The translations under genes were made by a program, and so were the position numbers. A model generated the notes under the pieces. That model did no database searches. It was given only the letters and a program-made list of their open reading frames with translations, and was not told the DNA's origin. Source: CAJQHK01 sp038142525 (lineage in GTDB: Bacteria; Pseudomonadota; Alphaproteobacteria; Rickettsiales; UBA1997). From it: a stretch of 64,000 nt of DNA. Where the stretch lies: assembly GCA_038142525.1 (NCBI GenBank), contig JAYQKE010000015.1, positions 744,001 through 808,000 of the forward strand, written 5' to 3'. Shown here one piece after another: positions 18,681 to 28,195 of the stretch. Each line of letters starts with the position of its first letter. The stretch's first letter is position 1.

Positions 18681-19802
18681 ATGTTTTCAATAATAAATCT
18701 TTATCTCATAAAGCAATTTTTACAGAGATTTTTCATTATAACTTGTGGCATCTCAATATTGATTATAACTTTTAATTTATTTGATTTATTGGATCTTGCT
18801 GGTGGCGTTCCTCTTTCCACATCTTTCTTTTTAGCAATATTGCAATTACCCAATTTTATCAGGGAAATGTTTATATTTTTCATTATGATATCGGTAATGA
18901 CCGTTTTTTATTCATTATCATTAACTAATGAAATTACCATCATGCGTTCTTCTGGCCGATCTTTATTTAAAATTGTAGCACCTATCTCCTTATCTATTTT
19001 TATTATTGGTATTTTATTGGTTACTATTTTTAATGAAATTGTTATTATTTCAGATAAAAAATATCAAAAAATTGAAAATTCTATTAAAAAAGATAAGAAA
19101 AAAAAATTTATATATAATCCGCAAGATGGCATTTGGTTTAAGCAGAAAAATTTTGATAAAAATGAGGGTAAAATCATATTTCGTTCAAAATCGGCCAACA
19201 GTCAAGATGTTATTTTTTATGATGTAAAAATTTGGTTTTTTGATGAACATAATAAATTCTACCAAAAAATTGATGCTGCAGAACTAAAATTAGAAGATAA
19301 TTATTTTATTGCTCAAACTGCTAATATTAATAATGATAAATTAATTAATAAATCTCTGAAAGATTTTCGCATGAAAACGGATTTAACTTCCGATTTCATT
19401 AAGCAGAAAATCAGCAATAATTTTACTGAAGTTAAGTCATTTTCAATATTTGAATTACCCAATTTAACAGAAGATATGAAGGATTCTGGATATTCTACTA
19501 GAAAATTTCAGATCCATTATCACTTTTTATTATCAACTCCTTTTATGTTAGTTGCATTATCCTTTATTTCTCTCTATTTTTCGATAGCAAATGCTAGAAA
19601 TAAAAATAATATTGTTAATTTTATTATCGGTATTTTGGTTAGTTTTTTACTTTATATTTCAATCTCCGTATCTTATGCTTTTGGGGCTTCAGGCTTTATT
19701 CCATTTTTTGTTTCTACCTGGATATTTACGGTAATTATCCTTGCTATTTCTATTTTATTATTAATAATAAGGGATTATTATTATCTGCATAAAAATAATT
19801 AA
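18681..19802 (+). CDS. lptG: LPS export permease LptG
   Basis: 373 residues, same architecture as LptF: IKQFLQRFFIITCGISIL first helix, NEITIMRSSGRSLFK coupling region, soluble domain in the middle, three C-terminal helices. It partners LptF. Strong hydrophobic segments and the paired position make the assignment secure. A lipoprotein gene follows after 6 bp. Confidence 0.93.
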   Translation: MFSIINLYLIKQFLQRFFIITCGISILIITFNLFDLLDLAGGVPLSTSFFLAILQLPNFIREMFIFFIMISVMTVFYSLSLTNEITIMRSSGRSLFKIVAPISLSIFIIGILLVTIFNEIVIISDKKYQKIENSIKKDKKKKFIYNPQDGIWFKQKNFDKNEGKIIFRSKSANSQDVIFYDVKIWFFDEHNKFYQKIDAAELKLEDNYFIAQTANINNDKLINKSLKDFRMKTDLTSDFIKQKISNNFTEVKSFSIFELPNLTEDMKDSGYSTRKFQIHYHFLLSTPFMLVALSFISLYFSIANARNKNNIVNFIIGILVSFLLYISISVSYAFGASGFIPFFVSTWIFTVIILAISILLLIIRDYYYLHKNN

Positions 19803-19808
19803 AAACTC

Positions 19809-20399
19809 ATGAAAAAATTATTATTAATCAAATTAATTGCTGTTATTTTTTTAGTCACATCATGTGCTACTGATAAAGATATTCCTGAAGAAAAGCCAAA
19901 AACTGCGGGTAAAAATCTTGATCTACCGGCATGGATTCTTGATCCAAAAATTGAAGATGGTATTCTTGCAGTTGGTATTTCTGGACCAAGTCGTGGCGGC
20001 TTAAGATTCCAAATTCCAAAAGCTGAATCTGATGCTAGAGCTAATATTGCTGAGATTTTACAATCTGAAATTTCTCGTGTAACTAAAAATGCTCTTAGGG
20101 AATCTAAATTAAATGATGTTAATGATGTTGAAGAATTCTTTTCTCAGGCAACAAAGAATGTTGTAAAAGATGTTAAATTATCTGGAGCTGAAAGAGTTGA
20201 CATATATAAAGCAGATGACGGTTCTTTATTTATTAGAATGGCAATTAGAAAAAATAATTATGCTAAAGTTTTAAAGGATAGTCAGGCCTTATTTAAGCAA
20301 TTAGCTACTAATTCTGATATGAGTCAAGCAAATATCGATAAATCTCAAGAAGCAGTTCAGGATATGTTTGAAGAATTAGAGGCAGAAAGGAAAAAATGA
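19809..20399 (+). CDS. LPP20-family lipoprotein
   Basis: 196 residues. Lipobox signal peptide IKLIAVIFLVTSCAT (Cys about residue 19) followed by LDLPAWILDPKIEDGILAVGIS and a helix rich in A-E-S-D-A-R-A-N-I-A, the usual pattern of LPP20 lipoproteins (PxW...A.G...A..DAR..IA). Probably outer-membrane anchored on the periplasmic side; exact role unknown. Its stop overlaps the next ATG (atga, 20396-20399). Confidence 0.75.
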   Translation: MKKLLLIKLIAVIFLVTSCATDKDIPEEKPKTAGKNLDLPAWILDPKIEDGILAVGISGPSRGGLRFQIPKAESDARANIAEILQSEISRVTKNALRESKLNDVNDVEEFFSQATKNVVKDVKLSGAERVDIYKADDGSLFIRMAIRKNNYAKVLKDSQALFKQLATNSDMSQANIDKSQEAVQDMFEELEAERKK

Positions 20400-20536
20400 A
20401 GATATTTATAACAATAATATCTATATTATTTTTTTGCACTTCCTGCATTAAAGAAATTAAATCTGGTTCTGCATCTAAAAGAATTTCCAATTCTGAGGCT
20501 AATACCGATCAATTATTCAATGAATTAAATAACTAA
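20396..20536 (+). CDS. Small lipoprotein
   Basis: 46 residues, MKIFITIISILFFCTSCIKEI, with a clear lipobox (CTSC) and a short polar tail ending LFNELNN. It overlaps the preceding lipoprotein by four bases and is followed by yajC after 3 bp, so it is cotranscribed with envelope-transport genes. Function unknown. Confidence 0.7.
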   Translation: MKIFITIISILFFCTSCIKEIKSGSASKRISNSEANTDQLFNELNN

Positions 20537-20539
20537 ATC

Positions 20540-20971
20540 ATGTCTAAACAAATTATATTTTTTTCCATCATATTTTCATCATTGCCATCTTTTGCAACTG
20601 AAGAGGTAGCTAAGCCAACTATGCTTGGTAGCCTTATGCCATTAATTCTTATTTTTGGTATTTTATATTTCTTTATGATTAGACCTCAACAAAAGAAAAT
20701 GAAGGAAAGAGAGCAAATGGTTAATTCTTTAAAAATTGGTAATTCTGTAATTACTGATTCTGGTATTTATGGTACTGTTTCAAAAATTAATGATAAGGAA
20801 GGCTTGATTTTATTAGAAATTTCCAAAAATAATATTATTAAAATTAAGAAGCAAAATATCATTGATCTTGAGGGAAAAAAGAAGGTTTTAAATTCAAATT
20901 CAAATTCAAAATCAAAAAATTCTCCCAAAATTGTTAAGAAACAGCCTAAGAAGAGTAATAATAAGAAATAA
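20540..20971 (+). CDS. yajC: Preprotein translocase accessory subunit YajC
   Basis: 143 residues: one hydrophobic helix (LGSLMPLILIFGILYFFMI) immediately followed by the signature RPQQKKMKER and a small soluble domain (IGNSVITDSGIYGTVSKI). The Lys/Asn/Ser-rich tail is low complexity. It belongs to the SecDF-YajC complex that assists SecYEG. It overlaps secD by one base (taatg). Confidence 0.95.
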   Translation: MSKQIIFFSIIFSSLPSFATEEVAKPTMLGSLMPLILIFGILYFFMIRPQQKKMKEREQMVNSLKIGNSVITDSGIYGTVSKINDKEGLILLEISKNNIIKIKKQNIIDLEGKKKVLNSNSNSKSKNSPKIVKKQPKKSNNKK

Positions 20972-22506
20972 TGTTATATTTTTCTAAGTGGAAGATTGCT
21001 AGCATCATATCAATATGTTTAATTTCTATATATTTTGCTATTCCATCTTTTATTCCAGAATCTCATAAGGACTCTATCACTACAAAAATTTTCTCTGGGG
21101 AAAAAATATCTTTAGGTTTAGATTTAAGAGGCGGATCTCACCTATTATTAGAAATTGATACTGATTATTATATTAAGGAGCAGTTAGAAAATTTCCGTTT
21201 AGAATTAAAAGATAAATTTAGAGAAAAGAAGATCAGAGCCTTACCGAGATTATCTAGCAATAAAATCATTATCATTGCCAAAAATGACCAATATTTTAAT
21301 GATATCAAGAAGATTGCTTATAAAATAAATAATAATATTGAAATTGACGATCTGGATAAAAGATTAGTAATAAAATTTACTGAGACAGAAATTCTTGAAA
21401 TCAAGAAAAGATTAATGTCGCAATCAATTGAGATAGTTAGAAGAAGAATAGATGAAACTGGCACTAAAGAGCCAATTATCCAGTCACAAAATATTGATAG
21501 AATATTAGTTCAAGTTCCTGGAGTTAATAATCCTGAGCAAATCAAAAATATTCTTGGTAAAACTGCCAAAATGACTTTCCATTTGGTTGAAGGTGGCATG
21601 CAAATTGATGAATCTGCTGAATTATCATCTAACACTAGTAGAATTTATGATAGGACTGGTAGATCATATATTATATATGATGAGGTAATATTAAGTGGTG
21701 ATATGTTAGTTGATGCTAATGCTACATATTATGAAGGCGAGCCAGCAGTATCATTTAAATTCAATTCTATTGGTGCCAAAAAATTTGGCAAAATAACTAG
21801 AGAAAATATTGGCAGATTATTTGCTATTGTTTTAGATGAGCAAATAGTCACTGCACCTAGAATCAATACTGTGATTAATCAGGGGAATGGTGTAATTTCG
21901 GGTAATTTTACTATTGAGGAAGCAAAGGAGACTGCTATCATTTTAAGGGCTGGTGCTTTGCCAGCACCCTTATCAATTATTGAAGAAAGAAGTGTTGGTC
22001 CCTCACTTGGTTTGGATTCAATTAAGTCTGGTGTCATTTCAATTATTATTGGTTTTATTTTAGTAATATTTTTGATGCTATTTATCTATAAAATTTATGG
22101 TTTGATGGCCATAATTGCTCTGATAGTAAATATTGCAATTATTATCTCTTTACTTGCCTTTATTAATTCTGCACTGACCTTACCTGGTATTGCTGGTATT
22201 GTTTTAACCATTGGTATGGCTGTTGATGCTAATGTTTTAATTTTTGAAAGAATAAAGGAAGAAATGTCTAAAAATAACAAAAAGATGGTTGCTATTGATA
22301 ATGGTTTTTCTGAGGCTTTTAGAACAATTATTGATTCTAATATTACAACATTAATTGTTGCTTTATTTTTATATCTTCTTGGTACGGGATCAGTAAAAGG
22401 TTTTGCCATTACCTTATCAATTGGTATATTGGCTTCTATGTTCTCATCTATTATGTTAACCAGAATGTTGATAACTTTTTGGACTAAAAGGAGCATTTCT
22501 CGTTAA
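20971..22506 (+). CDS. secD: Protein translocase subunit SecD
   Basis: 511 residues. First helix, then ISLGLDLRGGSHLLLEID (the SecD D1 motif), a large periplasmic domain, FKFNSIGAKKFGKIT, and five C-terminal helices including IAGIVLTIGMAVDANVLIFERIKEE with the proton-relay Asp. It uses the proton gradient to pull proteins out of SecYEG. secF is not next to it: a convergent TPR gene begins 12 bp downstream, so secF must be elsewhere. Confidence 0.96.
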   Translation: MLYFSKWKIASIISICLISIYFAIPSFIPESHKDSITTKIFSGEKISLGLDLRGGSHLLLEIDTDYYIKEQLENFRLELKDKFREKKIRALPRLSSNKIIIIAKNDQYFNDIKKIAYKINNNIEIDDLDKRLVIKFTETEILEIKKRLMSQSIEIVRRRIDETGTKEPIIQSQNIDRILVQVPGVNNPEQIKNILGKTAKMTFHLVEGGMQIDESAELSSNTSRIYDRTGRSYIIYDEVILSGDMLVDANATYYEGEPAVSFKFNSIGAKKFGKITRENIGRLFAIVLDEQIVTAPRINTVINQGNGVISGNFTIEEAKETAIILRAGALPAPLSIIEERSVGPSLGLDSIKSGVISIIIGFILVIFLMLFIYKIYGLMAIIALIVNIAIIISLLAFINSALTLPGIAGIVLTIGMAVDANVLIFERIKEEMSKNNKKMVAIDNGFSEAFRTIIDSNITTLIVALFLYLLGTGSVKGFAITLSIGILASMFSSIMLTRMLITFWTKRSISR

Positions 22507-22518
22507 AAGTAAAAATTA

Positions 22519-22923
22519 TTATTGTGGTTTTTTCCCATATAATAATTCTATCGCTCTATCTTTAAAAACAGGTTTTCTCCTGACTAATTTATTTAAAACT
22601 TTTTCAGCTTTTTTAAATTTATTTTGAGCCAATAAGGATTTTGCCAGCATAAAATGACCTTCATGATGATCTGGCCAAAACATGGTTAAGATGGTAAAGC
22701 GAAAGACAGCCTCACTAAAATTACCTCTTCTATAATATTTCTTCCCTAATTTTAAATTTGAATTAGGTAAATCCTTCAGTTTTTTGGCCATTAACCTTAG
22801 ATTTAATATAAATCTATTAAATGATGATTCAATGAATTTGGCAATATTTGGTAAGGGGTTTTTTAATTTTTCATCTTTACTTGATCCATAGCCAAGAATT
22901 TTTCTAATTTTATTAAAATTCAT
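22519..22923 (-). CDS. TPR-repeat protein
   Basis: 134 residues. The C-terminal half has tetratricopeptide spacing: LGKKYYRRGNFSEAVFRF, then HFMLAKSLLAQNKFKKAEKVLNKLV. The N-terminal half is basic without a signal peptide. It lies 6 bp downstream of ruvX on the same strand and is probably cotranscribed with it. The partner is unknown. Confidence 0.7.
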   Translation of the reverse strand: MNFNKIRKILGYGSSKDEKLKNPLPNIAKFIESSFNRFILNLRLMAKKLKDLPNSNLKLGKKYYRRGNFSEAVFRFTILTMFWPDHHEGHFMLAKSLLAQNKFKKAEKVLNKLVRRKPVFKDRAIELLYGKKPQ

Positions 22924-22929
22924 AAATCT

Positions 22930-23415
22930 TTAAAGTTGGGAACTGGTATTAATCTCTAAAAGAAACGACTCTAGAATAATATTCATGACAATTTTATCAA
23001 TTGTTTTTTTTCTACTATGTTTCTTTTTTAATGATAAATTATCATCGATAAATATTCTAGCAGAAGAGCTGCTATATCTTTCATCCTGCAGAATAATTTT
23101 AATTTTACCTGATAAAAATAGATCAAGATTATTGGCAAATCTTCTAACAAAATTACTAATATCGCTTTCACTACCATCAAGATGAATTGGTAAGCCAATA
23201 ACTAAAAGTTCTACTTCATTTTGATCGATATATTCTTTTATTTTTGGAAAATCTTTTTTATTACCAAAGCGATCAATGCTAGCAATTGGATTACATATAG
23301 TTCTTGAAGGATCAGAAATTGCCAAACCAATTACTTTGGTTCCAACATCTAATCCTAAAAATCTACTTTCTGGTTGTAAATCTCTTTTTAAATTTGCTAT
23401 ATTGGTATAAATCAC
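22930..23415 (-). CDS. ruvX: Putative pre-16S rRNA nuclease / Holliday junction resolvase homologue YqgF
   Basis: 161 residues with the RNase H-like fold motifs of YqgF: FLGLDVGTKVIGLAISD (first catalytic Asp), LLVIGLPIHLDGSESD and IILQDERYSSSSARIF (conserved D-E-R). The family processes the 5-prime end of 16S rRNA. It is divergent from bioD with only 10 bp between, so the promoters overlap. Confidence 0.92.
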   Translation of the reverse strand: MIYTNIANLKRDLQPESRFLGLDVGTKVIGLAISDPSRTICNPIASIDRFGNKKDFPKIKEYIDQNEVELLVIGLPIHLDGSESDISNFVRRFANNLDLFLSGKIKIILQDERYSSSSARIFIDDNLSLKKKHSRKKTIDKIVMNIILESFLLEINTSSQL

Positions 23416-23425
23416 AATTGAAATT

Positions 23426-24067
23426 ATGATAAATTATAAGTTATTTAGAAATAAACAATATTTTGTAACAGCAATTGGTACCGATATTGGCAAAACCCAT
23501 TTTGTTACAAATTTATACCAAACTTTATTAAATAATAGTCAAAAAGCAAATATTATTAAACCAGTAATTAGCGGTTTTGACTCTGATAATAATGACACTC
23601 TTGAGATTTTAGATATCTTAAAATTAGAAAATAATAGTGAAAATATTGATAAAATATCTCCCTTTAGATTAAAATTTCCATTATCTCGAGATATTGCAGC
23701 CAAAAGAGAAGAAGAAGAGTTTAATTTTAATGAAATCAAAGATTTTTGCTTAAAAAATATTAAAAAATCAAAAGAAAGTGATGAATTTTTATTGATAGAA
23801 GGGGCGGGTGGAGTTATGAGCCCCATTACTTCTAATAAAAACTTTCTTGATCTAATGCAGGAATTACAAATTCCTGTTCTTTTAGTTATTAGTAATTATT
23901 TAGGATCAATTAGCCACACTCTTACAGCAATAAAATCTTTAGAACAATATAACATAAATTTAGAATATATTATTTTTAATTTTAGGGAAGACAGCAATTC
24001 TGGCTCGGCCTTAGAAATGTTAGAATCTTTAAATAATTTTACCGATCAGAAAATTATATTATTATGA
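23426..24067 (+). CDS. bioD: ATP-dependent dethiobiotin synthetase BioD
   Basis: 213 residues. P-loop TAIGTDIGKTHFVTNL at the N-terminus (T-D-x-G-K-T type of BioD), then KPVISGF and LLIEGAGGVMSPI for the diaminopelargonic acid and Mg sites. It closes the ureido ring of biotin. No other bio gene is nearby. Its last codon overlaps recO (atga, 24064-24067). Confidence 0.92.
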   Translation: MINYKLFRNKQYFVTAIGTDIGKTHFVTNLYQTLLNNSQKANIIKPVISGFDSDNNDTLEILDILKLENNSENIDKISPFRLKFPLSRDIAAKREEEEFNFNEIKDFCLKNIKKSKESDEFLLIEGAGGVMSPITSNKNFLDLMQELQIPVLLVISNYLGSISHTLTAIKSLEQYNINLEYIIFNFREDSNSGSALEMLESLNNFTDQKIILL

Positions 24068-24783
24068 AATTTAGTGATGAGGGTATTATTATTTCCGCTA
24101 AAAAATATGGGGAAAATTCATTGATAATTAAGATACTTTCCAAAAATCATGGTATTTGTAATGCTTTTATAAAAAATGCTATAAGCTCTAAAAGTTACTC
24201 AAAATATCAAATTGGCAATTTAATATTTTTTGATCTCTATGCTAAAAATAATGATAGTTTAGCCTATGTTAAAATTGAGAATTTACAATCTTTTGCTTCA
24301 AAATATATTTTAGATTTTACTAATTTAAATATAATTAATTTATTTTGTTTAATATTTTCTAAAAATTTTATGGAGCAAGATCCAAATCAAAGTCTATTTT
24401 CTTCCTTTCTGTCATTTCTTGAATCTTTAGAGCAGGACCAAAAATCAACCCTATCTAATATCATTAAATTTGAATTAAAATTACTTGAAATATTTGGTTA
24501 TGGTTTAGATTTATCTGTTTGCGTGGTAAATGGTAAAAATAATAATTTATATTTTATTTCACCAAAATCTGGTAAGGCTGTTTCCTATGAAGAGGGTCGG
24601 AAATATCAAGATAAATTATTTTTATTAAGCAATTTTTTTAAAAATGATCTGATATTAAATAAAGACATAACAATAGAAGATTTATTGCAAAGCAGTGACA
24701 TTGTTAAATTTTTTATGAAAAAATATGGATTATTGGATATGAAATCAGTTAGCTTAAGAAGTAAGGTCATTTCCCATTTTTAA
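24064..24783 (+). CDS. recO: DNA repair protein RecO
   Basis: 239 residues. N-terminal OB fold (FSDEGIIISAKKYGENSLIIKILSK) then a helical domain with FELKLLEIFGYGLDLSVC. It loads RecA with RecR on SSB-coated gaps. The zinc-finger cysteines of some RecO proteins are reduced to one or two here, as in other reduced alphaproteobacteria. It shares an overlapping start with bioD. After its stop the gene-poor relic zone begins. Confidence 0.9.
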   Translation: MKFSDEGIIISAKKYGENSLIIKILSKNHGICNAFIKNAISSKSYSKYQIGNLIFFDLYAKNNDSLAYVKIENLQSFASKYILDFTNLNIINLFCLIFSKNFMEQDPNQSLFSSFLSFLESLEQDQKSTLSNIIKFELKLLEIFGYGLDLSVCVVNGKNNNLYFISPKSGKAVSYEEGRKYQDKLFLLSNFFKNDLILNKDITIEDLLQSSDIVKFFMKKYGLLDMKSVSLRSKVISHF

Positions 24784-24879
24784 AGATTAGAAGTGATGCA
24801 ATATATAAATAATTCAAAAATAATTAAAATAGAGAAATGCCAAATATTTAGCAGGCGATTAATAATATTGATATTAAGG

Positions 24880-25150
24880 AAGGTGTTGCTGTTATGGAAA
24901 TAGATGAGATGTTCTTGGATTAAAAAAACCTCTCTGTGAGTATGCTGTTTACAAGAAATACAAAATCTCTCAACATTATATTGCATCAAAGAGTGAAACT
25001 TGTTTGGCAGAAAGTAATAACTCCGTTATTAGAAGATGTTTAGCTAGGCTCAACAGAAGAACATACAGATTTAGCAAAACAATTGATATGATTGAGGCTA
25101 GTTTGATATTGTTGTTTAATAAAGATTTATCAGAATCTATATTTAGTTAG
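24880..25150 (+). pseudogene. IS1-family transposase (InsB) relic
   Basis: Broken reading VAVMEIDEMFLD, then HYIASKSETCLAESNNSVIRRCLARLNRRTYRFSKT and IDMIEASLILLFNKDLSESIFS to the stop at 25150. The N-x-x-x-R-x-x-L-A-R-L-N-R-x-T pattern and C-terminal NKDL are those of IS1 InsB. There are stops and shifts in between and no inverted repeats that I can see. Confidence 0.65.
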
Positions 25151-25180
25151 CAGTTCCGAAAATTACTTAATAAAAAGTTG

Positions 25181-25209
25181 TTGACACATCATAGGGTTTG
25201 TAGTACAAT
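25181..25209 (+). promoter_or_regulatory. Sigma70-like promoter
   Basis: TTGACA at 25181-25186 and TACAAT at 25204-25209 with exactly 17 bp between. It lies upstream of the ankyrin pseudogene at 25346, so it probably served that gene. Confidence 0.5.
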
Positions 25210-25345
25210 TTCGGCATATTATTTATATTAATACCAATTCTGGGTTTTAAGGTAAATATTTTATTGAAAAAAGTCTCTTTAAAGATGAGAAGTGGCATAA
25301 AATATTATGTATAGAAATAATTTAGAAAATAATTAAAAGGGAGAG

Positions 25346-25661
25346 ATGTCAAATATTCGGGAGGCGATTATAAGTAATGATGTTATGATGTTAATGATGT
25401 TAAGCAAGCTTTTTCTCAAGGAGATCAAGTAATAAATAATGCCACTAATAATCTCGGTAATCGTAGTTATAAAGATGATACATTAGCTTTTGCAATTGAG
25501 CGTGGTGCCTCACAAGAAGTTATTAATTTGCTTTTGGAAAAGGGGGACGAATGATAACCTTGACAATCATAGTTATAGAGATGAGGCACTAGCTCTTGCA
25601 GTTCAGCAGACACGTCCCACCGGAAGTTATTGATATTTTTCTTATCGATGGAGTAATTTGA
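25346..25661 (+). pseudogene. Ankyrin-repeat protein fragment
   Basis: ATG 25346 (MSNIREAIISND) is followed, after a frame slip near 25385, by two ankyrin-like units: SYKDDTLAFAIERGASQEVINLLLEKG and a related SYRDEALALAVQQ...PPEVIDIFL. Frame breaks occur near 25548 (gggggacgaatga) and 25604-25622. It has a good promoter upstream but is at best a degraded repeat protein. Ankyrin proteins are common secreted effectors in Rickettsiales; nothing more can be said of this one. Confidence 0.55.
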
Positions 25662-25713
25662 TATTATTTTTGCTAGTAAATTTTCTAGAAATTTTTAGCA
25701 AAATGGAATTTAA

Positions 25714-26037
25714 TTATATATTATTGTAATCTATTTGATGATCCTTTATATAAATCATTTTTTCCTTTGCATCATAGACTTTGGTTAATATTTTATCTAT
25801 TGCAACCAGGGCTTTAGTTTTAATTTTTTCTGATTTTGGCTCTTTGATATAATTAATGAATTCTATTGCCATTTCATCAGCGCATTCTTCTAAGGTTTTA
25901 ATTACAGATTCTACAAGTTTAAATTCTCTATTTTGTTTCAATTCTATATGATTATGTGGTAAATCTATTAATTGATCAATAAAATTATAATATTTCATAA
26001 TTTTATTATAGATATTTTCTTGTTTGTGAGTAGCCAT
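25714..26037 (-). CDS. Hypothetical protein next to carD
   Basis: 107 residues, MATHKQENIYNKIMKYYNF, charged and helical, no signal peptide, no family recognised. It starts 13 bp after the carD stop on the same strand, so it is likely in the carD transcript. Confidence 0.6.
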   Translation of the reverse strand: MATHKQENIYNKIMKYYNFIDQLIDLPHNHIELKQNREFKLVESVIKTLEECADEMAIEFINYIKEPKSEKIKTKALVAIDKILTKVYDAKEKMIYIKDHQIDYNNI

Positions 26038-26050
26038 AGTTTTTGATTAT

Positions 26051-26767
26051 CTATTTATTATCGCTGAAGTCATCATCATCTTCCTCCTCATCTTCATCTT
26101 CTAACATATCGCCATCCGTAACCTCTTCATCTTCGCCGTCAAAATCATCATCAAAATCATCATCAATATCAGATGACCTTAGGGAGATCATTTTATTTTT
26201 AGCCTTTGAGATAATTTCCTCTTTTGCTTCATCAAATGAGATATTTTTGATTAAAGAATATTCTGTTGATAATCTTTCCAGAGCACTTTCATAAATTAGT
26301 CTTTCACTATAAGAACGATCAGCGTTAGATATGTCCCTAGTTAAATCACGCAAAACTTCTGCCAATAATCTTATGTCACCAGAATTAACTTTATTCTCAT
26401 ATTCTTGAGCTCTCCTGCTCCACATACCCTTTTGTTTTTTGGTACCGCTTTGTAATATAGAAAATATTTCTTCCATATCATCTAAATTAATAAGATGACG
26501 TAAACTAACCTTTGTAGCTTTTTGATATGGAATAGTTAATTTCATATTTTCTTTTTCAAAGAAAACTTCAATGGTTTGTAATTTTTTTCCAAGGATATTT
26601 TCCTCCTTAATTTTAAGAATTTTACCAACACCATGACTTGGATAAATAACATAATTACCAGCCTTAAATGTTGTTTTTTTTGTATTTGTAGTAGCTTTTT
26701 TTGCTCCACTATCATTTTGCAATTTAAAATAAAATAAAATAAAATATCCGATATTTCCGAGCAACAA
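26051..26767 (-). CDS. carD: CarD-family transcriptional regulator
   Basis: About 230 residues. The CarD N-terminal RNA polymerase interaction (Tudor-like) domain is clear: FKAGNYVIYPSHGVGKILKI and TIPYQKATKVSLRHL. The helical DNA-binding domain follows: WSRRAQEYENKVNSGDIRLLAEVLRDL. The tail of about 35 residues is almost pure Asp/Glu. It stabilises RNA polymerase open complexes, notably at rRNA promoters. The start is uncertain: the frame is open to 26767, but a TTG just before LQNDSGAKKA fits the family better. Divergent from the M23 peptidase. Confidence 0.9.
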   Translation of the reverse strand: MLLGNIGYFILFYFKLQNDSGAKKATTNTKKTTFKAGNYVIYPSHGVGKILKIKEENILGKKLQTIEVFFEKENMKLTIPYQKATKVSLRHLINLDDMEEIFSILQSGTKKQKGMWSRRAQEYENKVNSGDIRLLAEVLRDLTRDISNADRSYSERLIYESALERLSTEYSLIKNISFDEAKEEIISKAKNKMISLRSSDIDDDFDDDFDGEDEEVTDGDMLEDEDEEEDDDDFSDNK

Positions 26768-26834
26768 AAGTTACTCTAGAGATGTGATCAATATGATATT
26801 AACATCAGGTTTTAAGAGTTGCAATTTAAAAATC

Positions 26835-28195
26835 ATGAACAAATATCCTTTTTTTAAGGTTAAAATTAAAAATTACATAGAAAAATTACTAGATTGCAAA
26901 TCTTTTGATCTTATTGTCTTATTTTTCATAGTTTCGTTAGTAATATTACAGTTCTTTTTGCATTTTAACAATGAAGATGAAACTAATATCAAATCTGATG
27001 AATATGAAAATATAAAAGTTGATCTATCGGGGGATTTTAACTTCTTTTTGAGCACTAATTATGTTATTGATTATAAGATAAAAAAGAAGGATACATTCAT
27101 TAAAATTTTATCTGATATAGGAATTTCTGATAATGCTACTTTTAATATATTAAAGGCAATGAAGGTAAAAATTAATCCTAAATCAATTATTGCTGGGCAA
27201 GATTTAACCTTAAAATATCATATCAAAAAAAGTTATAAGGATGTTATAAATGCTAATCAGGAAATAGAAGAAAAGTCTATTTTAGATGAATTGATTATCA
27301 AAATTGATCCAGAGAAACAAATAGTTATTGTTAGGCAAGATGATGGATCATATACATCTTTTGAATCAAAAAAAGAATTAACTAAAAGAATTATCAAACA
27401 TGATTTTGTAATTAATAATAGTCTTTTTGTTGATGGTCAAAAATCTGGAATTTCAGCAAATAGCATGATTAATATCATTAATCTTTATAGTTTTGATGTT
27501 GATTTTCAGCGTGATATTAGAAAAGGCGATAAGGTTGAATTATTATTAGAAGGTTTTTATGACAATGATGATGAATTTATTAAAGATGGTGATATTTTAT
27601 TTGCCTCACTCACCTTGCGTAAAAGACCAATTGATATTTATCTTTTTAAAAATGATAAATTTAACCAATATTTCAATAAGGATGGTCGTAGTATTAAAAA
27701 ATCACTTTTAAAAACGCCAATTAATGGCGCCCGACTTTCTTCTGGTTTTGGTCTTAGGCGTCACCCAATTTTAGGCTATAATAAAATGCATCGCGGCTTT
27801 GATTTTGCCGCACCTCGTGGTACGCCAATTTTTTTGCTGGAAATGGTACTATAAAATATCGTGGTAGAAAAGGTGCTTATGGTAATTTTATTACTATTCA
27901 ACATAATAATGGCTTTAAAACGGCCTATGCTCATATGAGTCGATTTAATAGAAAATTTAGAAAGGGATCGAGAGTGCAGCAGGGTGATGTTATTGGTTAT
28001 GTTGGCACTACTGGCCGTTCAACTGGGCCACATTTACATTATGAGGTTAGGAAAAATAATAAAAGAATTGATCCTCGAAAAATGAAAACCATTATTAGTA
28101 AAAAATTACCGAAAAAGGATTTAAAAAGATTCTTTGAAAGAAGGGATTATATAGACTCACTAAGGGCAATAACTATGAGTCAGAATTTATTTTGA
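26835..28195 (+). CDS. M23 (LytM) metallopeptidase, MepM-like, frame broken once
   Basis: Starts MNKYPFFKVK at ATG 26835; one transmembrane anchor (LIVLFFIVSLVILQFF), a LysM/OapA-like region, then the M23 domain: LSSGFGLRRHPILGYNKMHRGFDFAAPRGTPIF (Zn ligands H and D), and after the break GNGTIKYRGRKGAYGNF, YAHMSRF and GPHLHYE (H-x-H). At 27828-27840 the sequence is ccaatttttttgctgg where gctgct (A-A, as in the family TPIxAAxxG) would keep the frame. About 453 residues when corrected. It cleaves peptidoglycan cross-bridges in the periplasm. It overlaps hemD tail to tail by 9 bp. Confidence 0.85.

Larger units (their letters stand above)
24784..25713. other. Relic zone without intact genes
   Basis: Between recO and the hypothetical gene ending at 25714 I find, in order: a 5-prime scrap of an ankyrin-type gene (24815-24875, related to 25330-25375), an IS1 transposase relic, a good sigma70-like promoter, and an ankyrin-repeat pseudogene. 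No reading frame longer than about 70 codons is convincing. Confidence 0.7.

Noticed and set aside
26043..26294. Ser-rich plus-strand frame (SSSSSSSNISPSV) opposite carD
   Set aside because: It is the antisense of the Asp/Glu tail of CarD; no start context or homology.
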